A DNA stretch of 64,000 nucleotides from Microbacterium kyungheense (GCF_006783905.1 NZ_VFPE01000001.1:620001-684000), one strand, 5' to 3'. Shown: positions 1 to 8,700, counted from the first letter of the stretch. Numbers and translations: made by a program. Notes: a model not told the origin generated them from the sequence alone.

Positions 1-1
1 C

Positions 2-631
2 ACCTGGACGAGCGAGCTCGACTCGCCCGAGTCGGTGAAGGGTCTGGAGTTCTGGACCGGTCTCGCCACGCAGGACGACCTGTCGTCGGCCGGCGCCACG
101 ACGTGGAAGGAGACGGACGTGCTCGACGCGTTCGCCGCCGGCACCGTCGGCATGGCGATCATGGGCTCGTGGACGCCGTCCGCGATCGTCGAGAAGGGTC
201 CCGACATGGAGGGCAAGTTCGCCGCCGTGCCGATCCCCGGTGAAGAGGACGGCATCTCGCCGTCGGTGCTCGGCGGCTCGCACCTGAGCATGTTCGAGAC
301 GGCCAAGGACAAGGACCTCGCGTTCGCGTTCATCAAGATGATGACCACGGGCGAGTTCGCCGAGAAGTGGGGCGAGCAGAGCGGGTACTTCCCGGGCCAG
401 AAGTCGCTGCTGGAGAAGTCGATCGAGAACGCCGACCCGCTGGTGCAGCCGTTCGCGACGCAGATGGTCGACGGCGGCGCGTCCGTGCCGGTGACCCCCA
501 CCTTCGGTGCCGTCCAGGCCAAGAAGACGACGAGTGCCATGATGCAGGCGATCCTGTCGGGCACGAAGGACGTCGAGACGGCCGCGAAGGATGCCGCGGC
601 CGAGATGACCGCGACGCTCAACGGGAACTGA
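2..631 (+). CDS. ABC sugar transporter substrate-binding protein, C-terminal part
   Basis: The frame is open from the left edge, so only about 209 C-terminal residues are visible and the start lies outside the window. The sequence has the look of family 1 extracellular solute-binding proteins: an F-A-A-G-T-V-G-M-A-I-M-G-S-W segment (the usual ligand-pocket stretch) and a helical F-I-K-M-M-T-T-G-E-F-A-E-K-W segment. It is followed after 10 bases by two MalF/MalG-type permeases. The downstream cell-wall sugar genes suggest it binds GlcNAc, MurNAc or a disaccharide of them outside the membrane; that ligand is inferred from context only. Confidence 0.85.
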   Translation, partial: TWTSELDSPESVKGLEFWTGLATQDDLSSAGATTWKETDVLDAFAAGTVGMAIMGSWTPSAIVEKGPDMEGKFAAVPIPGEEDGISPSVLGGSHLSMFETAKDKDLAFAFIKMMTTGEFAEKWGEQSGYFPGQKSLLEKSIENADPLVQPFATQMVDGGASVPVTPTFGAVQAKKTTSAMMQAILSGTKDVETAAKDAAAEMTATLNGN

Positions 632-641
632 GCGGCACCGC

Positions 642-1616
642 ATGGCATTCATGCCCCAGGCGCCGGTGGCGGAGGAGCACGTCTCTTCCGCCGCCGGCGC
701 GGCGGTCGCCCCCGGATCCCGCCGCCGCCCGATCGACAGGCTGCGGCCGTGGATGCTGCTCGCGCCCGCGCTCGTCGTGCTCGCGGGTCTGCTGCTGTGG
801 CCGCTGATCCGGGTGGTGCTGTTCTCGTTCCAGGACTACGGCCTGCGCGAGATCGTCTCGGGGGAGCCGAACTTCATCGGCTTCGACAACTTCGTCGAGA
901 TCCTCACGAGCCCCACGTTGTGGACGGTCGTGCTGCCCAACACCGTCGGCTTCGCGATCCTCTCGGTGGTCGGCACCGTGGCGTTCGGCACGCTGGTCGC
1001 GCTGCTGCTGCAGTCGCTCGGCACCTTCTGGCGCACCGTCGTGGCGAGCGCCATCATGGCGGCCTGGGCGATGCCCGCCGTCACCGGCACGTACGTGTGG
1101 GTGTGGATCTTCGACGCCGACCGCGGCATCTTCAACCAGCTGATGATGCAGCTCGGGCTCATGGACGAGCCCTACAACTGGTTCACCAACCGCTGGTCGT
1201 TCTACGCGATCGTGCTGCTGAACGTCATCCACCACGGCTTCCCGTTCGTCGCGGTCACGATCCTCGCGGGGCTGCTCGGCGTTCCGAAAGAGACGCTGGA
1301 GGCGGCATCCCTCGACGGCGCCGGCGGGTGGCGGCGTTTCTGGAGCATCACCTTCCCGCAGCTGAACCAGGTGTTCGCGGTCGTCATCATCCTGTCGACC
1401 ATCTGGGACTTCAAGGTCTTCGCGCAGGTGTACCTCATGCCCGGCGGCTCGGGCTCGAACCGTGACGTGCTGAACCTCGGCGTGTGGTCGTACGTCGAAT
1501 CGTTCGGGCAGAACCGGTACGGCTTCGGCTCGGCGATCGCCGTGCTGCTGACCCTGCTGCTGCTCGCCATCACCGTCGTCTACGTGCGACGCCTGCTCAA
1601 GGAGGACCAGCTGTGA
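642..1616 (+). CDS. ABC sugar transporter permease (MalF/UgpA type)
   Basis: A 324-residue integral membrane protein with about six hydrophobic helices, the first near residues 38-60 after a short cytoplasmic N terminus. The EAA loop that docks the ATPase is visible near residue 220 (E-A-A-S-L-D-G-A-G-G-W). It pairs with the next permease to form the channel of an importer for the binding protein upstream. It overlaps the next gene by four bases, so the two are translationally coupled. No ATPase gene is present in the cluster; such CUT1 importers often share an MsiK-like ATPase encoded elsewhere. Confidence 0.93.
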   Translation: MAFMPQAPVAEEHVSSAAGAAVAPGSRRRPIDRLRPWMLLAPALVVLAGLLLWPLIRVVLFSFQDYGLREIVSGEPNFIGFDNFVEILTSPTLWTVVLPNTVGFAILSVVGTVAFGTLVALLLQSLGTFWRTVVASAIMAAWAMPAVTGTYVWVWIFDADRGIFNQLMMQLGLMDEPYNWFTNRWSFYAIVLLNVIHHGFPFVAVTILAGLLGVPKETLEAASLDGAGGWRRFWSITFPQLNQVFAVVIILSTIWDFKVFAQVYLMPGGSGSNRDVLNLGVWSYVESFGQNRYGFGSAIAVLLTLLLLAITVVYVRRLLKEDQL

Positions 1617-2440
1617 CCCGGCCCTCGATCGGACGACGCATCGTCAAGGGCGTCCTCGTCTTCCTGCTGCTCGTCTTCACGCTCTTCCCGACCTACTGGA
1701 TGCTCGTGAGCGCGTTCGACGAGAACCCGTCGGGCGGCGCGGAGCTCGTGCCCCGGCAGTTCACGCTCGACCACTTCGTGTTCGTGCTGACCGACGGCGG
1801 CTTCGCGACCTACCTGCGCAACTCGCTCGTCGTGGCGCTGGTGGTCGTGGTCGCCTCGGGCCTTCTGGGCCTGCTGGCCTCGGTGGCGGTCGCGCGCTTC
1901 AGGTTCACCCTGCGCACGCAGATCGTCATGATGATCCTCGTCGTGCAGATGGTGCCGCTGGAGGCTCTCGTCATCCCCCTCTTCGTGCAGGTGCGCGACC
2001 TGCAGCTGCTCGGGACCCTCCTCGGCCTCATGATCGTCTACACGGCGCTCGCGCTGCCGTTCGGGATCTGGATGCTGCGCGGATTCGTCGCCGCCGTGCC
2101 CGTCGAACTCGAAGAGGCCGCCTACATCGACGGCGCCTCGTGGTGGCGCATGTTCCGCTCTGTGCTGCTGCCGCTGGTGGCGCCCGGGCTCGTCGCGACG
2201 AGCGTGTTCGCCTTCATCACGGCATGGAACGAGTTCATCTTCGCGATGACGCTGCTGGGCGGCGCGACCGAGAACTACACGGTGTCGATCGGCCTGCGCC
2301 AGTTCTTCGGCCTGCACTCGAACGACTGGGGCTCGGTGATGGCGGCCTCGACCATCATCACGATCCCCGTCATGATCTTCTTCATCGTCGTGCAGCGGCG
2401 CCTGTCGAGCGGCATCGTCGCCGGGGCGGTGAAGGGCTGA
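1613..2440 (+). CDS. ABC sugar transporter permease (MalG/UgpE type)
   Basis: A 275-residue second permease. I chose the GTG at 1613 because it overlaps the preceding stop (GTGA) and gives the typical short basic N terminus (T-R-P-S-I-G-R-R-I-V-K-G) before the first membrane helix; a longer upstream frame would overlap the first permease by over 100 bases. The EAA loop near residue 167 reads E-E-A-A-Y-I-D-G-A-S-W-W, as is usual for MalG proteins. The gene is followed one base later by the hexosaminidase gene, so transport and cytoplasmic breakdown are in one operon. Confidence 0.92.
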   Translation: MTRPSIGRRIVKGVLVFLLLVFTLFPTYWMLVSAFDENPSGGAELVPRQFTLDHFVFVLTDGGFATYLRNSLVVALVVVVASGLLGLLASVAVARFRFTLRTQIVMMILVVQMVPLEALVIPLFVQVRDLQLLGTLLGLMIVYTALALPFGIWMLRGFVAAVPVELEEAAYIDGASWWRMFRSVLLPLVAPGLVATSVFAFITAWNEFIFAMTLLGGATENYTVSIGLRQFFGLHSNDWGSVMAASTIITIPVMIFFIVVQRRLSSGIVAGAVKG

Positions 2441-2441
2441 C

Positions 2442-3863
2442 ATGGATCTCGAACAGCTCGTTCCCGGTGTGCTGCTGCCCGGGTTCGCGGGCACCGTCGT
2501 GCCGGAGTGGCTGCACGGCGAGCTGGAGCGCGGCCTCGGCGGCGTGTGCCTGTTCGCCGGCAACGTCGCGGCGGACGATCCGGACGGAACAGCGCGGCTG
2601 GCCGCGGCGATCCGCGCCGTCCGCCCCGGAACGCTCGTGGCCGCCGACGAGGAGGGCGGCGTCGTCACGCGCCTCGAAGGTCGGCACGGATCGACGCTGC
2701 CCTCGCCCGCACAGCTCGGCCTGGTCGCCCCCGACGTCGCCGAGCGGGTCGGCGCGGTGCTGGCCGAGCGGGTGCGCCGTGCCGGCATCGACGTCGTGCT
2801 CGCCCCGAGCGCCGACGTCAACGACAACCCCGACAACCCGGTGATCGGCGCCCGCTCGTTCGGGGCCGACGCCCACGAGGTCGCGTCGCGCGTCGCAGCG
2901 ACGGTGCGCGGCATCCGGACCCGGCCAGGCGTCGCCGCGTGCGTCAAGCACTGGCCCGGGCACGGTGACACGAACGTCGACTCCCACCGGGGGCTCCCGA
3001 CGATCCCGGCCGCCACCGCCGCGCGGCACGCTGCGCCGTTCGAGGCCGCGATCGAGGCCGGCGTGCCCGCCGTCATGACGGCGCACATCGTGGTGTCCGA
3101 GTGGGGGCCGGAGCCGGTGACCGTGAATCCGGACGCGATCGCCCGGCTGCGTGCCGCGGGCTTCGACGGCGTCGTGGTGACGGATGCCGTCGACATGGCC
3201 GCCATCGCCTCGACGTACGGCATCGGCGGCGGTGCCGCCCGGGCGCTCGCCGCGGGGGTGGACCTGGTGTGCCTCGGCAACCCCGAGCTCGGCGGCCTCG
3301 ACGCCGCCGCACAGTACGCTGAGGTCGTCGACGCGATCGTGGCCGCCGTGCACGACGGACAGCTCGCACCCGAGCGGCTGCGCGAGGCGCACGGCCGGGT
3401 CGCGCGCCTGGCGTCCGAGCTGAGCTCGGCGCGGGGCACGGCGACGCGCACGAGCCCCGTAGACCTCGACCACGGCGATGCCGAGACGATCGAGGCGGCG
3501 CTGGCGGCGGCATCCGATCCCTCCGCTCTGGCCGGCCTCGCGCGTATCGCCCGGGTCGTCGACGCGCGGGGCGGGGCGACGCAGGCCGCCGCGACGCGGG
3601 CGGTGCCGGTGGCCGACACCCTGCGCGCGCTGACCTCGGCGGGAGCGGATGCCGGGGCTTCGGGCGTCACTGCGGTCGTCGCCGACCGTCCCAGCGCCGT
3701 GCAGCTCGGCGTGCTCGCCGACGTGCAGGCCGCCGGCGAGTGCATCGTCGTGAACGTCGGTGCGATCCCCGGAGGCTTCGACGCGGCCGTCGTCCAGCTC
3801 GGCGCGGACTCGGTGTTCTCGGCGGGCATCGTGCGGGCGTGGGCTGCGAAGGGTGGCAGATGA
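2442..3863 (+). CDS. nagZ: Glycoside hydrolase family 3 beta-N-acetylhexosaminidase (NagZ-like)
   Basis: A 473-residue enzyme expected to cleave terminal beta-GlcNAc from muropeptides or GlcNAc-MurNAc disaccharides in the cytoplasm. It has no signal peptide. The NagZ signature K-H-W-P-G-H-G-D-T lies at residues 169-177, followed by D-S-H-R-G-L-P. The likely nucleophile is D248 in V-V-T-D-A-V-D-M. It is longer than the single-domain NagZ proteins of Gram-negative bacteria (about 340 residues) and carries a C-terminal alpha/beta extension like other Gram-positive GH3 enzymes. It is coupled to anmK by an ATGA overlap. A broader GH3 specificity cannot be excluded, but its neighbours argue for amino sugars. 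Confidence 0.9.
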   Translation: MDLEQLVPGVLLPGFAGTVVPEWLHGELERGLGGVCLFAGNVAADDPDGTARLAAAIRAVRPGTLVAADEEGGVVTRLEGRHGSTLPSPAQLGLVAPDVAERVGAVLAERVRRAGIDVVLAPSADVNDNPDNPVIGARSFGADAHEVASRVAATVRGIRTRPGVAACVKHWPGHGDTNVDSHRGLPTIPAATAARHAAPFEAAIEAGVPAVMTAHIVVSEWGPEPVTVNPDAIARLRAAGFDGVVVTDAVDMAAIASTYGIGGGAARALAAGVDLVCLGNPELGGLDAAAQYAEVVDAIVAAVHDGQLAPERLREAHGRVARLASELSSARGTATRTSPVDLDHGDAETIEAALAAASDPSALAGLARIARVVDARGGATQAAATRAVPVADTLRALTSAGADAGASGVTAVVADRPSAVQLGVLADVQAAGECIVVNVGAIPGGFDAAVVQLGADSVFSAGIVRAWAAKGGR

Positions 3864-5074
3864 GGATCCTCGCACTGCAGTCCGGCACGAGCGCGGACGG
3901 CATCGACGCCGCGCTCGTGTCGGTGACGGCCGGCGATGACGCGCTGGAGCTCGTCGTCGAGCGGTGGGGCACCGAGCCGTGGCTGCCCGAGGAGCGCGCG
4001 CTCGTCATGCGCGCGGTGGACGGCTGGCCGCTGGATCCTCCGGAGTGGTGCCGGCTCGAGACCACCGTGGGCCAGGCGTTCGCGCGGGCAGCGGTGACGG
4101 TCATCGACGGCGGGCCCCGCCCGGACCTCGTGTGCGCGCACGGGCAGACCGTGTTCCACGGTGTCGAGGCCGGCGCGGTGTGGGGGACGCTGCAGATCGG
4201 CGAGCCCGCGTGGATCGGCCGCGCCACCGGCTGCCCCGTGCTCTTCAACGTCCGCGTCGCCGACGTCGCCGCCGGCGGCCAGGGCGCGCCGCTCATCGCC
4301 GCGTTCGACGCCCGCTGGCTGCGATCGGCGGCGGAGGAGGCCGGAGCACCCATCGCCTCGCTCAACCTCGGCGGCATCGCGAACCTGCAGGTCGTGCGGC
4401 CCGACGGCGCCGTGGCGGGGTTCGACACCGGTCCCGCGAACGCGCTGCTCGACGCGTACGTGACCCGCGCGACGGACGGCGCTGAGACCTTCGACCGCGA
4501 CGGACGTCACGCCGCGGCCGGACGCGTCGACGCCGCGCTGCTGCAGCGGCTGCTCGGGCATCCGTACTTCGCCCTCGCCGCACCCAAGACGACGGGTCGC
4601 GAGACCTTCACCCTCGCGACGGTCGACGCGGCCCTCGCGGAGGCGCACGAGCGACCCCTGCCGCCGGCATCCTTGAGTCTCGACGACGTCTGCGCGACGC
4701 TCGTCGAACTGACGGCGGCGTCCGTCGCGGAGGCGCTGCACCGCACCGCGCCGGACGCCGCTCGCATCGTCGTGTCGGGTGGGGGAGCGCGCAACCCCGT
4801 GCTGCTCGACCGCCTGACGGCCCTCGCCGGCGTGCCCGTCGAGGCGAGCGACGCGTGGGGGATCCCCGCCGACGCGCGTGAGGCGGTCATGTTCGCGGCG
4901 CTCGCATACCTGTCGGTGCTGCGGGTGCCGCTGGAGCTGCCCGGCACGCCGGAAGGGCGTGCCGCCGTCGCCGGCCAGTGGGACCTCTCGGTCGCGCCGC
5001 TGCCCACCCTGCCCGCCGTCACCGGAGGCGCATCGCAGCGACTCCGCGTGCGCACGAGAGAGGAACGGCCGTGA
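3860..5074 (+). CDS. anmK: Anhydro-N-acetylmuramic acid kinase
   Basis: A 404-residue kinase of the AnmK family. These enzymes open the 1,6-anhydro ring and phosphorylate anhydroMurNAc to MurNAc-6-phosphate. The N terminus reads L-Q-S-G-T-S-A-D-G-I-D, matching the family S-G-T-S-x-D-G-x-D phosphate loop with Ala at the variable position. Further family features are the C-A-H-G-Q-T-V-F-H segment, G-F-D-T-G-P-A-N and V-S-G-G-G-A-R-N-P. I chose the ATG at 3860 because it overlaps the previous stop by four bases; an upstream in-frame start would run through nagZ. The product feeds MurQ two genes downstream. Confidence 0.93.
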   Translation: MRILALQSGTSADGIDAALVSVTAGDDALELVVERWGTEPWLPEERALVMRAVDGWPLDPPEWCRLETTVGQAFARAAVTVIDGGPRPDLVCAHGQTVFHGVEAGAVWGTLQIGEPAWIGRATGCPVLFNVRVADVAAGGQGAPLIAAFDARWLRSAAEEAGAPIASLNLGGIANLQVVRPDGAVAGFDTGPANALLDAYVTRATDGAETFDRDGRHAAAGRVDAALLQRLLGHPYFALAAPKTTGRETFTLATVDAALAEAHERPLPPASLSLDDVCATLVELTAASVAEALHRTAPDAARIVVSGGGARNPVLLDRLTALAGVPVEASDAWGIPADAREAVMFAALAYLSVLRVPLELPGTPEGRAAVAGQWDLSVAPLPTLPAVTGGASQRLRVRTREERP

Positions 5075-5961
5075 GCATCGTCGCCGTCGACCTGGGAAAG
5101 ACCGGATGCCGCATCCGCGCCACGTCCGGAGCCGAGACCGTCTCGGCACACGGCGCCGGGGTGCCGGGGCTCGCCGACAGCGAGGGCGACGTCCGCGCGT
5201 TCGATGCGATCGTGGCGACGCTCGGCGAGCTCGACCTGCCGACGCCGGTCGCCTCGATCGGCGTCGGCGCGGCCGGCGCCGAGGCGGCGCCGGCGGCCGC
5301 ACGCGCTCTGGCCGAACGCGTCGCCGCGCACCTCGACGCGCCGACCGCCGTCACCACCGACGCCGTCACCGCGCACGCGGGGGCGTTCGAGGGGATGCCG
5401 GGCACGATGGTCATCGTCGGCACCGGCACCGTGCTGCTGACCCTCGACGAGGCCGGCACGCTCAGCCAGGTGGACGGCTGGGGTCCGTGGCTCGGCGACG
5501 AGGGCAGCGGCCGCGCGATCGGCCAGGAGGGCCTGCGAGCCGTCCTCGCCGCGCACGACGGGCGAGGCCCCGCGACGACCCTGACGGCGGCGGCGCTCGA
5601 GCTGCACGCACCGCTCAGCACGCTGCCGCGCTGGGTCGCGGACACCGCAGCGCCCGCACGGCAGCTCGCCCGCTTCGCGCCCCGGGTGCTGGCGGCCGCA
5701 GCCGCGGGCGACGCCGTCGCACGCGACATCGTCGAGCGCGCCGTCGACGCGGTCGTGCAGGCGTGCGCGGCGACCGCCGGACCGTACTGCCTGCTGGGCG
5801 GCGTCGCCGGATCGGCCGTGTTCGGCGACGCGCTGCGCGCACGCCTGCGGGAACGGGGGCTTGCGGTCGTCGAGCCCCGGGGGGACGCGCTCGACGGGGC
5901 GGAGTACATCGCCCGCACCCCGGCCAGCGCCTACGAAGGAAGTGTGGTGCGCCGTGGTTGA
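5071..5961 (+). CDS. BadF/BadG-type N-acetylglucosamine or N-acetylmuramic acid kinase
   Basis: A 296-residue ASKHA-fold sugar kinase. The GTG start at 5071 overlaps the anmK stop. The N-terminal phosphate loop is V-D-L-G-K-T-G-C, and the diagnostic D-G-W-G-P-W-L-G-D-E-G-S-G stretch of the NagK/BadF group lies near residue 140. Adjacent genes make GlcNAc (NagZ) and use MurNAc-6-phosphate (MurQ), so it probably phosphorylates GlcNAc, MurNAc or both, as the clostridial MurK enzyme does. The sequence alone does not settle the substrate. Confidence 0.85.
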   Translation: MSIVAVDLGKTGCRIRATSGAETVSAHGAGVPGLADSEGDVRAFDAIVATLGELDLPTPVASIGVGAAGAEAAPAAARALAERVAAHLDAPTAVTTDAVTAHAGAFEGMPGTMVIVGTGTVLLTLDEAGTLSQVDGWGPWLGDEGSGRAIGQEGLRAVLAAHDGRGPATTLTAAALELHAPLSTLPRWVADTAAPARQLARFAPRVLAAAAAGDAVARDIVERAVDAVVQACAATAGPYCLLGGVAGSAVFGDALRARLRERGLAVVEPRGDALDGAEYIARTPASAYEGSVVRRG

Positions 5962-6886
5962 CCTCGACGATCTGCGCCGTCAGCTGGCCGAGCTCACGAC
6001 CGAGGCCGTCGATCCCGAGTTCGGCGAGCTCGACCTGATGACCACGCCACAGCTCGTGGCGGCCATGATCGACAGCAACCGTCAGGTCACCGAGGCGCTG
6101 GTGGCGGCATCCACGGATCTCGCGCGCGCCGTCGACGCGGCGGCCGAGCGCATGCAGCGGGGCGGACGACTCCTCTACGTGGGCGCAGGAACTCCCGGGC
6201 GGCTCGGCATCCTCGACGCCAGCGAGATCCCGCCGACCTTCGGCGAACCGCCCGAGCGTGTGGTGGGGATCATCGCCGGCGGCGAGACGGCGATCCGCTC
6301 GGCCGTCGAGAACGCCGAGGACGACGTCGCCGCCGGCCGCGCCGACATCGCGGGCGCCGGCATCGGTCCCGACGACTGCGTCGTGGGGCTCACCGCCTCG
6401 GGCCGCACGCCCTACGTGCTGGGCGCGATCGCCGAGGCCCGTGCGCGGGGAGCGACGACCATCGGGGTCAGCTGCAACCCGCGGTCCGAGCTCACCGCCG
6501 CCGCCGACGTCGGCGTCGAGGTCATCGTCGGGCCCGAGCTCGTCGCCGGCTCCACGCGGCTGAAGGCCGGCACGGCGCAGAAGATCGTGCTCAACACGAT
6601 CTCGACCCTCGCGATGGTGCGCATCGGCAAGACGTACGGCAACCGCATGGTCGACGTGCGCGCCACGAACGAGAAGCTGCGCGCTCGCGGGGTGCGCATG
6701 GTGATGAGCGTCGCCGATGTCGAGCCTGCCGTGGCGCGTCGCGCGCTCGCCGACACCGGTTGGGAGGTGAAGCCCGCGATACTGATGTGCATGAGGGGAC
6801 TGACCGCGGATGCCGCGGCTCGTGCGCTCGCCGATGCGCAGGGCCGGCTGCGCGAAGCACTGGACCGCACGCGCGAGGCGGTGTGA
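5954..6886 (+). CDS. murQ: N-acetylmuramic acid 6-phosphate etherase
   Basis: A 310-residue SIS-domain lyase that splits the D-lactyl ether of MurNAc-6-phosphate to give GlcNAc-6-phosphate. The family signature reads G-A-G-T-P-G-R-L-G-I-L-D-A-S-E-I-P-P-T-F-G, with Pro where enterobacterial MurQ has Ser. A second SIS stretch is G-L-T-A-S-G-R-T-P-Y, and the C terminus carries the usual helical L-M-C-M-R-G-L domain. The start is GTG 5954, preceded by a GAAGGA element at 5935-5940; an in-frame GTG at 5942 is less well placed. It is the last enzyme of the salvage operon and overlaps the regulator start. Confidence 0.95.
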   Translation: MVDLDDLRRQLAELTTEAVDPEFGELDLMTTPQLVAAMIDSNRQVTEALVAASTDLARAVDAAAERMQRGGRLLYVGAGTPGRLGILDASEIPPTFGEPPERVVGIIAGGETAIRSAVENAEDDVAAGRADIAGAGIGPDDCVVGLTASGRTPYVLGAIAEARARGATTIGVSCNPRSELTAAADVGVEVIVGPELVAGSTRLKAGTAQKIVLNTISTLAMVRIGKTYGNRMVDVRATNEKLRARGVRMVMSVADVEPAVARRALADTGWEVKPAILMCMRGLTADAAARALADAQGRLREALDRTREAV

Positions 6887-7767
6887 TGGACGTCCTGATC
6901 CGCGCGCGCCAGTCGCTCGACCGGCTGAGCGCCTCGGAGCGTCGCGTCGCCGACGCCGTGCTGGCGGATCCGGAGCTCGTCCGCACGTCGACGATCATGC
7001 GGCTCGCCGAGGTGAGCGGCGCCTCGCAGTCCACCGTCGCGCGGTTCTGCCAGAGCCTCGGCTACCCCGGCTACCGCGAGTTCCGCCTCGACGTCATCGG
7101 CGCGCTCAGCCGCGACCAGGCGCAGCGCATCAGCTTCGACATCGGCGAGGGCGAGATCGGCCCCGACGACTCGATCGCCGACACGGTCGCCAAGATCGCG
7201 TTCCAAGAGATGCAGGCGATCCAGGACACCGCGCAGTCGCTCGACACCGAGGCCGTCGCGCAGGCGGTCACCGCCATCCGCGGGGCGCGGCGCATCGAGC
7301 TGTACGGAGCGGGGGCGTCCTCGCTGAGCGCGCAGGACCTCTTCCAGAAGCTCAGCCGCATCGGCCGCCCCGCCGGCGTCTCGGTCGACATCCACCTCGC
7401 CCTCGTGCAGGCGGCGCTCCTCGACGACGCGTCGGTCGCGATCGGCGTCTCGTTCCGCGGCGAGACCCGCGAGACCCTCGACTTCCTCACCACGGCCGGC
7501 CGTACGGGCGCGCTCACGATCGGCATCACCAACGCCGCGGAGTCGTCGCTCGACGACGTCTGCGACATCGTGCTGCGCACGAGCGTGCGCGAGAGCCGCT
7601 TCCGCAGCGGCGCCATGGCCAGCCGCATCGCGCAGCTCGCGCTCATCGACATGCTGTTCGTGCTCGCGCTGCGCCAGGACTTCCCGCAGATGACCGAGAG
7701 TTTGCGCCGCACCTACGACGCCGTGCAGTCCCGGCGCCCCGACACCGGAGCCGTCGAGACCGGCTGA
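6886..7767 (+). CDS. RpiR/MurR-family transcriptional regulator
   Basis: A 293-residue regulator. Residues 1-80 form the RpiR helix-turn-helix domain (S-A-S-E-R-R-V-A-D-A-V-L, then S-Q-S-T-V-A-R-F-C-Q-S-L-G). A SIS sugar-phosphate-binding domain follows around residues 125-260 (G-A-G-A-S-S-L-S-A-Q-D-L, later G-V-S-F-R-G-E-T-R-E). It starts within the murQ stop codon (TGATG), so it is the last gene of the operon and probably senses MurNAc-6-phosphate or GlcNAc-6-phosphate to control it. The operon promoter lies outside the window, so no operator can be assigned. Confidence 0.9.
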   Translation: MDVLIRARQSLDRLSASERRVADAVLADPELVRTSTIMRLAEVSGASQSTVARFCQSLGYPGYREFRLDVIGALSRDQAQRISFDIGEGEIGPDDSIADTVAKIAFQEMQAIQDTAQSLDTEAVAQAVTAIRGARRIELYGAGASSLSAQDLFQKLSRIGRPAGVSVDIHLALVQAALLDDASVAIGVSFRGETRETLDFLTTAGRTGALTIGITNAAESSLDDVCDIVLRTSVRESRFRSGAMASRIAQLALIDMLFVLALRQDFPQMTESLRRTYDAVQSRRPDTGAVETG

Positions 7768-7807
7768 GCCGCGGCATCCCCTCTTCGGGGCGTCGCTTCA
7801 CGGCGCT

Positions 7808-7901
7808 CGCCGAGACCGGGGATACCCGTCGAAACCCAGGGTGTTGCCCCAGGTCTCGACGGGAATCCCCGGTCTCGACGCGGCGGTCCCCGGTCTCGGC
7901 G
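7808..7901. repeat. Long intergenic hairpin (singleton type) after the rpiR gene
   Basis: CGAGACCGGGGAT (7811-7823) pairs perfectly with ATCCCCGGTCTCG (7865-7877). A second copy of the right arm, CCCCGGTCTCGGCG (7888-7901), can instead pair with CGCCGAGACCGGGG (7808-7821). Inside, CCCGTCGAAACC pairs imperfectly with GGTCTCGACGGG. The result is a nested stem of about 70 nt with a competing arm. It lies in the 233-base gap between the salvage operon and the lipoprotein gene, the rest of which shows only a possible promoter near 7955. It could end transcription, but it has no T tract. Confidence 0.7.
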
Positions 7902-8000
7902 AACCGGTCCCTCCGGAAGGAGGGGGGATTGGTCGGACCAGGCCGATGGGAGGCGTAACGTAGAAGCATCCCCCCGAATCGATTCGAAAAGGTGTTTGCC

Positions 8001-8522
8001 ATGCGTTCCCGCAGTACCGCTGTCCTGTCCCTTCTCGCTGTTTCCGGCCTGCTCCTCGCCGGGTGCGCGTCGACCCCGTCGTCCGACGCGACGCCCGAGA
8101 AGACCACCCCCGCTGTGAGTGTCGTCGACTCGTCGATCACCGACCCGGCGGCCGTGGGCGAGCGCGTGGGCGCAGACGGCCTGCAGCTCGAGGTGTGGAG
8201 CGGCATCGTCCCCGACGAGGCGGCCGCCGGCGCGCTCGGCGACCCGGACGAGGGCACCCAGTGGGTGACCGCGAACGTCGCGCAGTGGGTGAGCGACAAG
8301 GGCCTCACCGGCGCCGATGTCGCCCCCGTGCTGCGGTCGACCGCCGACGACAGCTTCGAGGGCGTCGCGGTGCCGCAGCAGAACGTGGACGTCGAGATGA
8401 AGCCCGACACGTCGTACACCTACGTCTGGAGCTACGCCGTCCCCGAGGCGCTCGTCGACCCGTCGACCCTCGTGATCTGCGTCGGCGACGGCGACGAGGG
8501 CTGCAGCACCCTCACCAAGTAA
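8001..8522 (+). CDS. Small predicted lipoprotein of unknown function
   Basis: A 173-residue protein with a lipoprotein signal: charged M-R-S-R-S-T, a hydrophobic core, then the lipobox L-L-L-A-G-C near residues 17-22. The mature part is acidic and soluble-looking, with no membrane helix and no motif I recognise. It carries two cysteines near the C terminus (V-I-C-V-G-D-G-D-E-G-C). I chose the ATG at 8001 over the GTG at 7992 because AAAAGG (7987-7992) is spaced 8 bases from it. It stands alone between a hairpin element and a pair of terminator-like stems. Role unknown. Confidence 0.8.
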   Translation: MRSRSTAVLSLLAVSGLLLAGCASTPSSDATPEKTTPAVSVVDSSITDPAAVGERVGADGLQLEVWSGIVPDEAAAGALGDPDEGTQWVTANVAQWVSDKGLTGADVAPVLRSTADDSFEGVAVPQQNVDVEMKPDTSYTYVWSYAVPEALVDPSTLVICVGDGDEGCSTLTK

Positions 8523-8529
8523 GAGGGAG

Positions 8530-8559
8530 GGATGCCGGCGGCCGAGGCCGCCGGCATCC
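8530..8559. terminator. Perfect 14-bp stem after the lipoprotein gene
   Basis: GGATGCCGGCGGCC at 8530-8543 pairs with GGCCGCCGGCATCC at 8546-8559 across a two-base GA gap. It lies 7 bases after the stop codon and lacks a T tract. It uses the same GGATGCCGGCGGC word as the stem at 46802-46839, which also separates convergent genes. Confidence 0.6.
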
Positions 8560-8568
8560 ACTGTTCAC

Positions 8569-8612
8569 AGCCGTCGCGCCGCGCACCCCTGGTGCCCGGC
8601 GCGACGGCTTTT
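8569..8612 (+). terminator. Intrinsic terminator of the lipoprotein gene
   Basis: AGCCGTCGCGCC (8569-8580) pairs perfectly with GGCGCGACGGCT (8598-8609) around a 17-base loop and is followed by TTT. It lies between the convergent lipoprotein and yccF-like genes. Confidence 0.65.
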
Positions 8613-8633
8613 CGCACTCGTGCCCCGCGCCGG

Positions 8634-8700
8634 ATCAGGAGATCTGGCGAAGGCAGGACGATGTCGCGCGGATCGTCCTGTGCTCGCCAGATCTCCTGAT
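8634..8700. repeat. Long intergenic hairpin (singleton type) between convergent genes
   Basis: ATCAGGAGATCTGGCGA (8634-8650) pairs perfectly over 17 bp with TCGCCAGATCTCCTGAT (8684-8700). A nested inner stem, CAGGACGAT (8654-8662) with ATCGTCCTG (8672-8680), is separated by a 3-base bulge. The two-tier architecture matches the other long hairpins in the window. It sits next to a separate T-tailed terminator, so termination is not its obvious function. Confidence 0.8.

Noticed and set aside
1580..5302. A 1240-codon minus-strand frame across the sugar salvage operon.
   Set aside because: It is antisense to five well-recognised genes and its translation is Arg/Pro/Ala low complexity without motifs.
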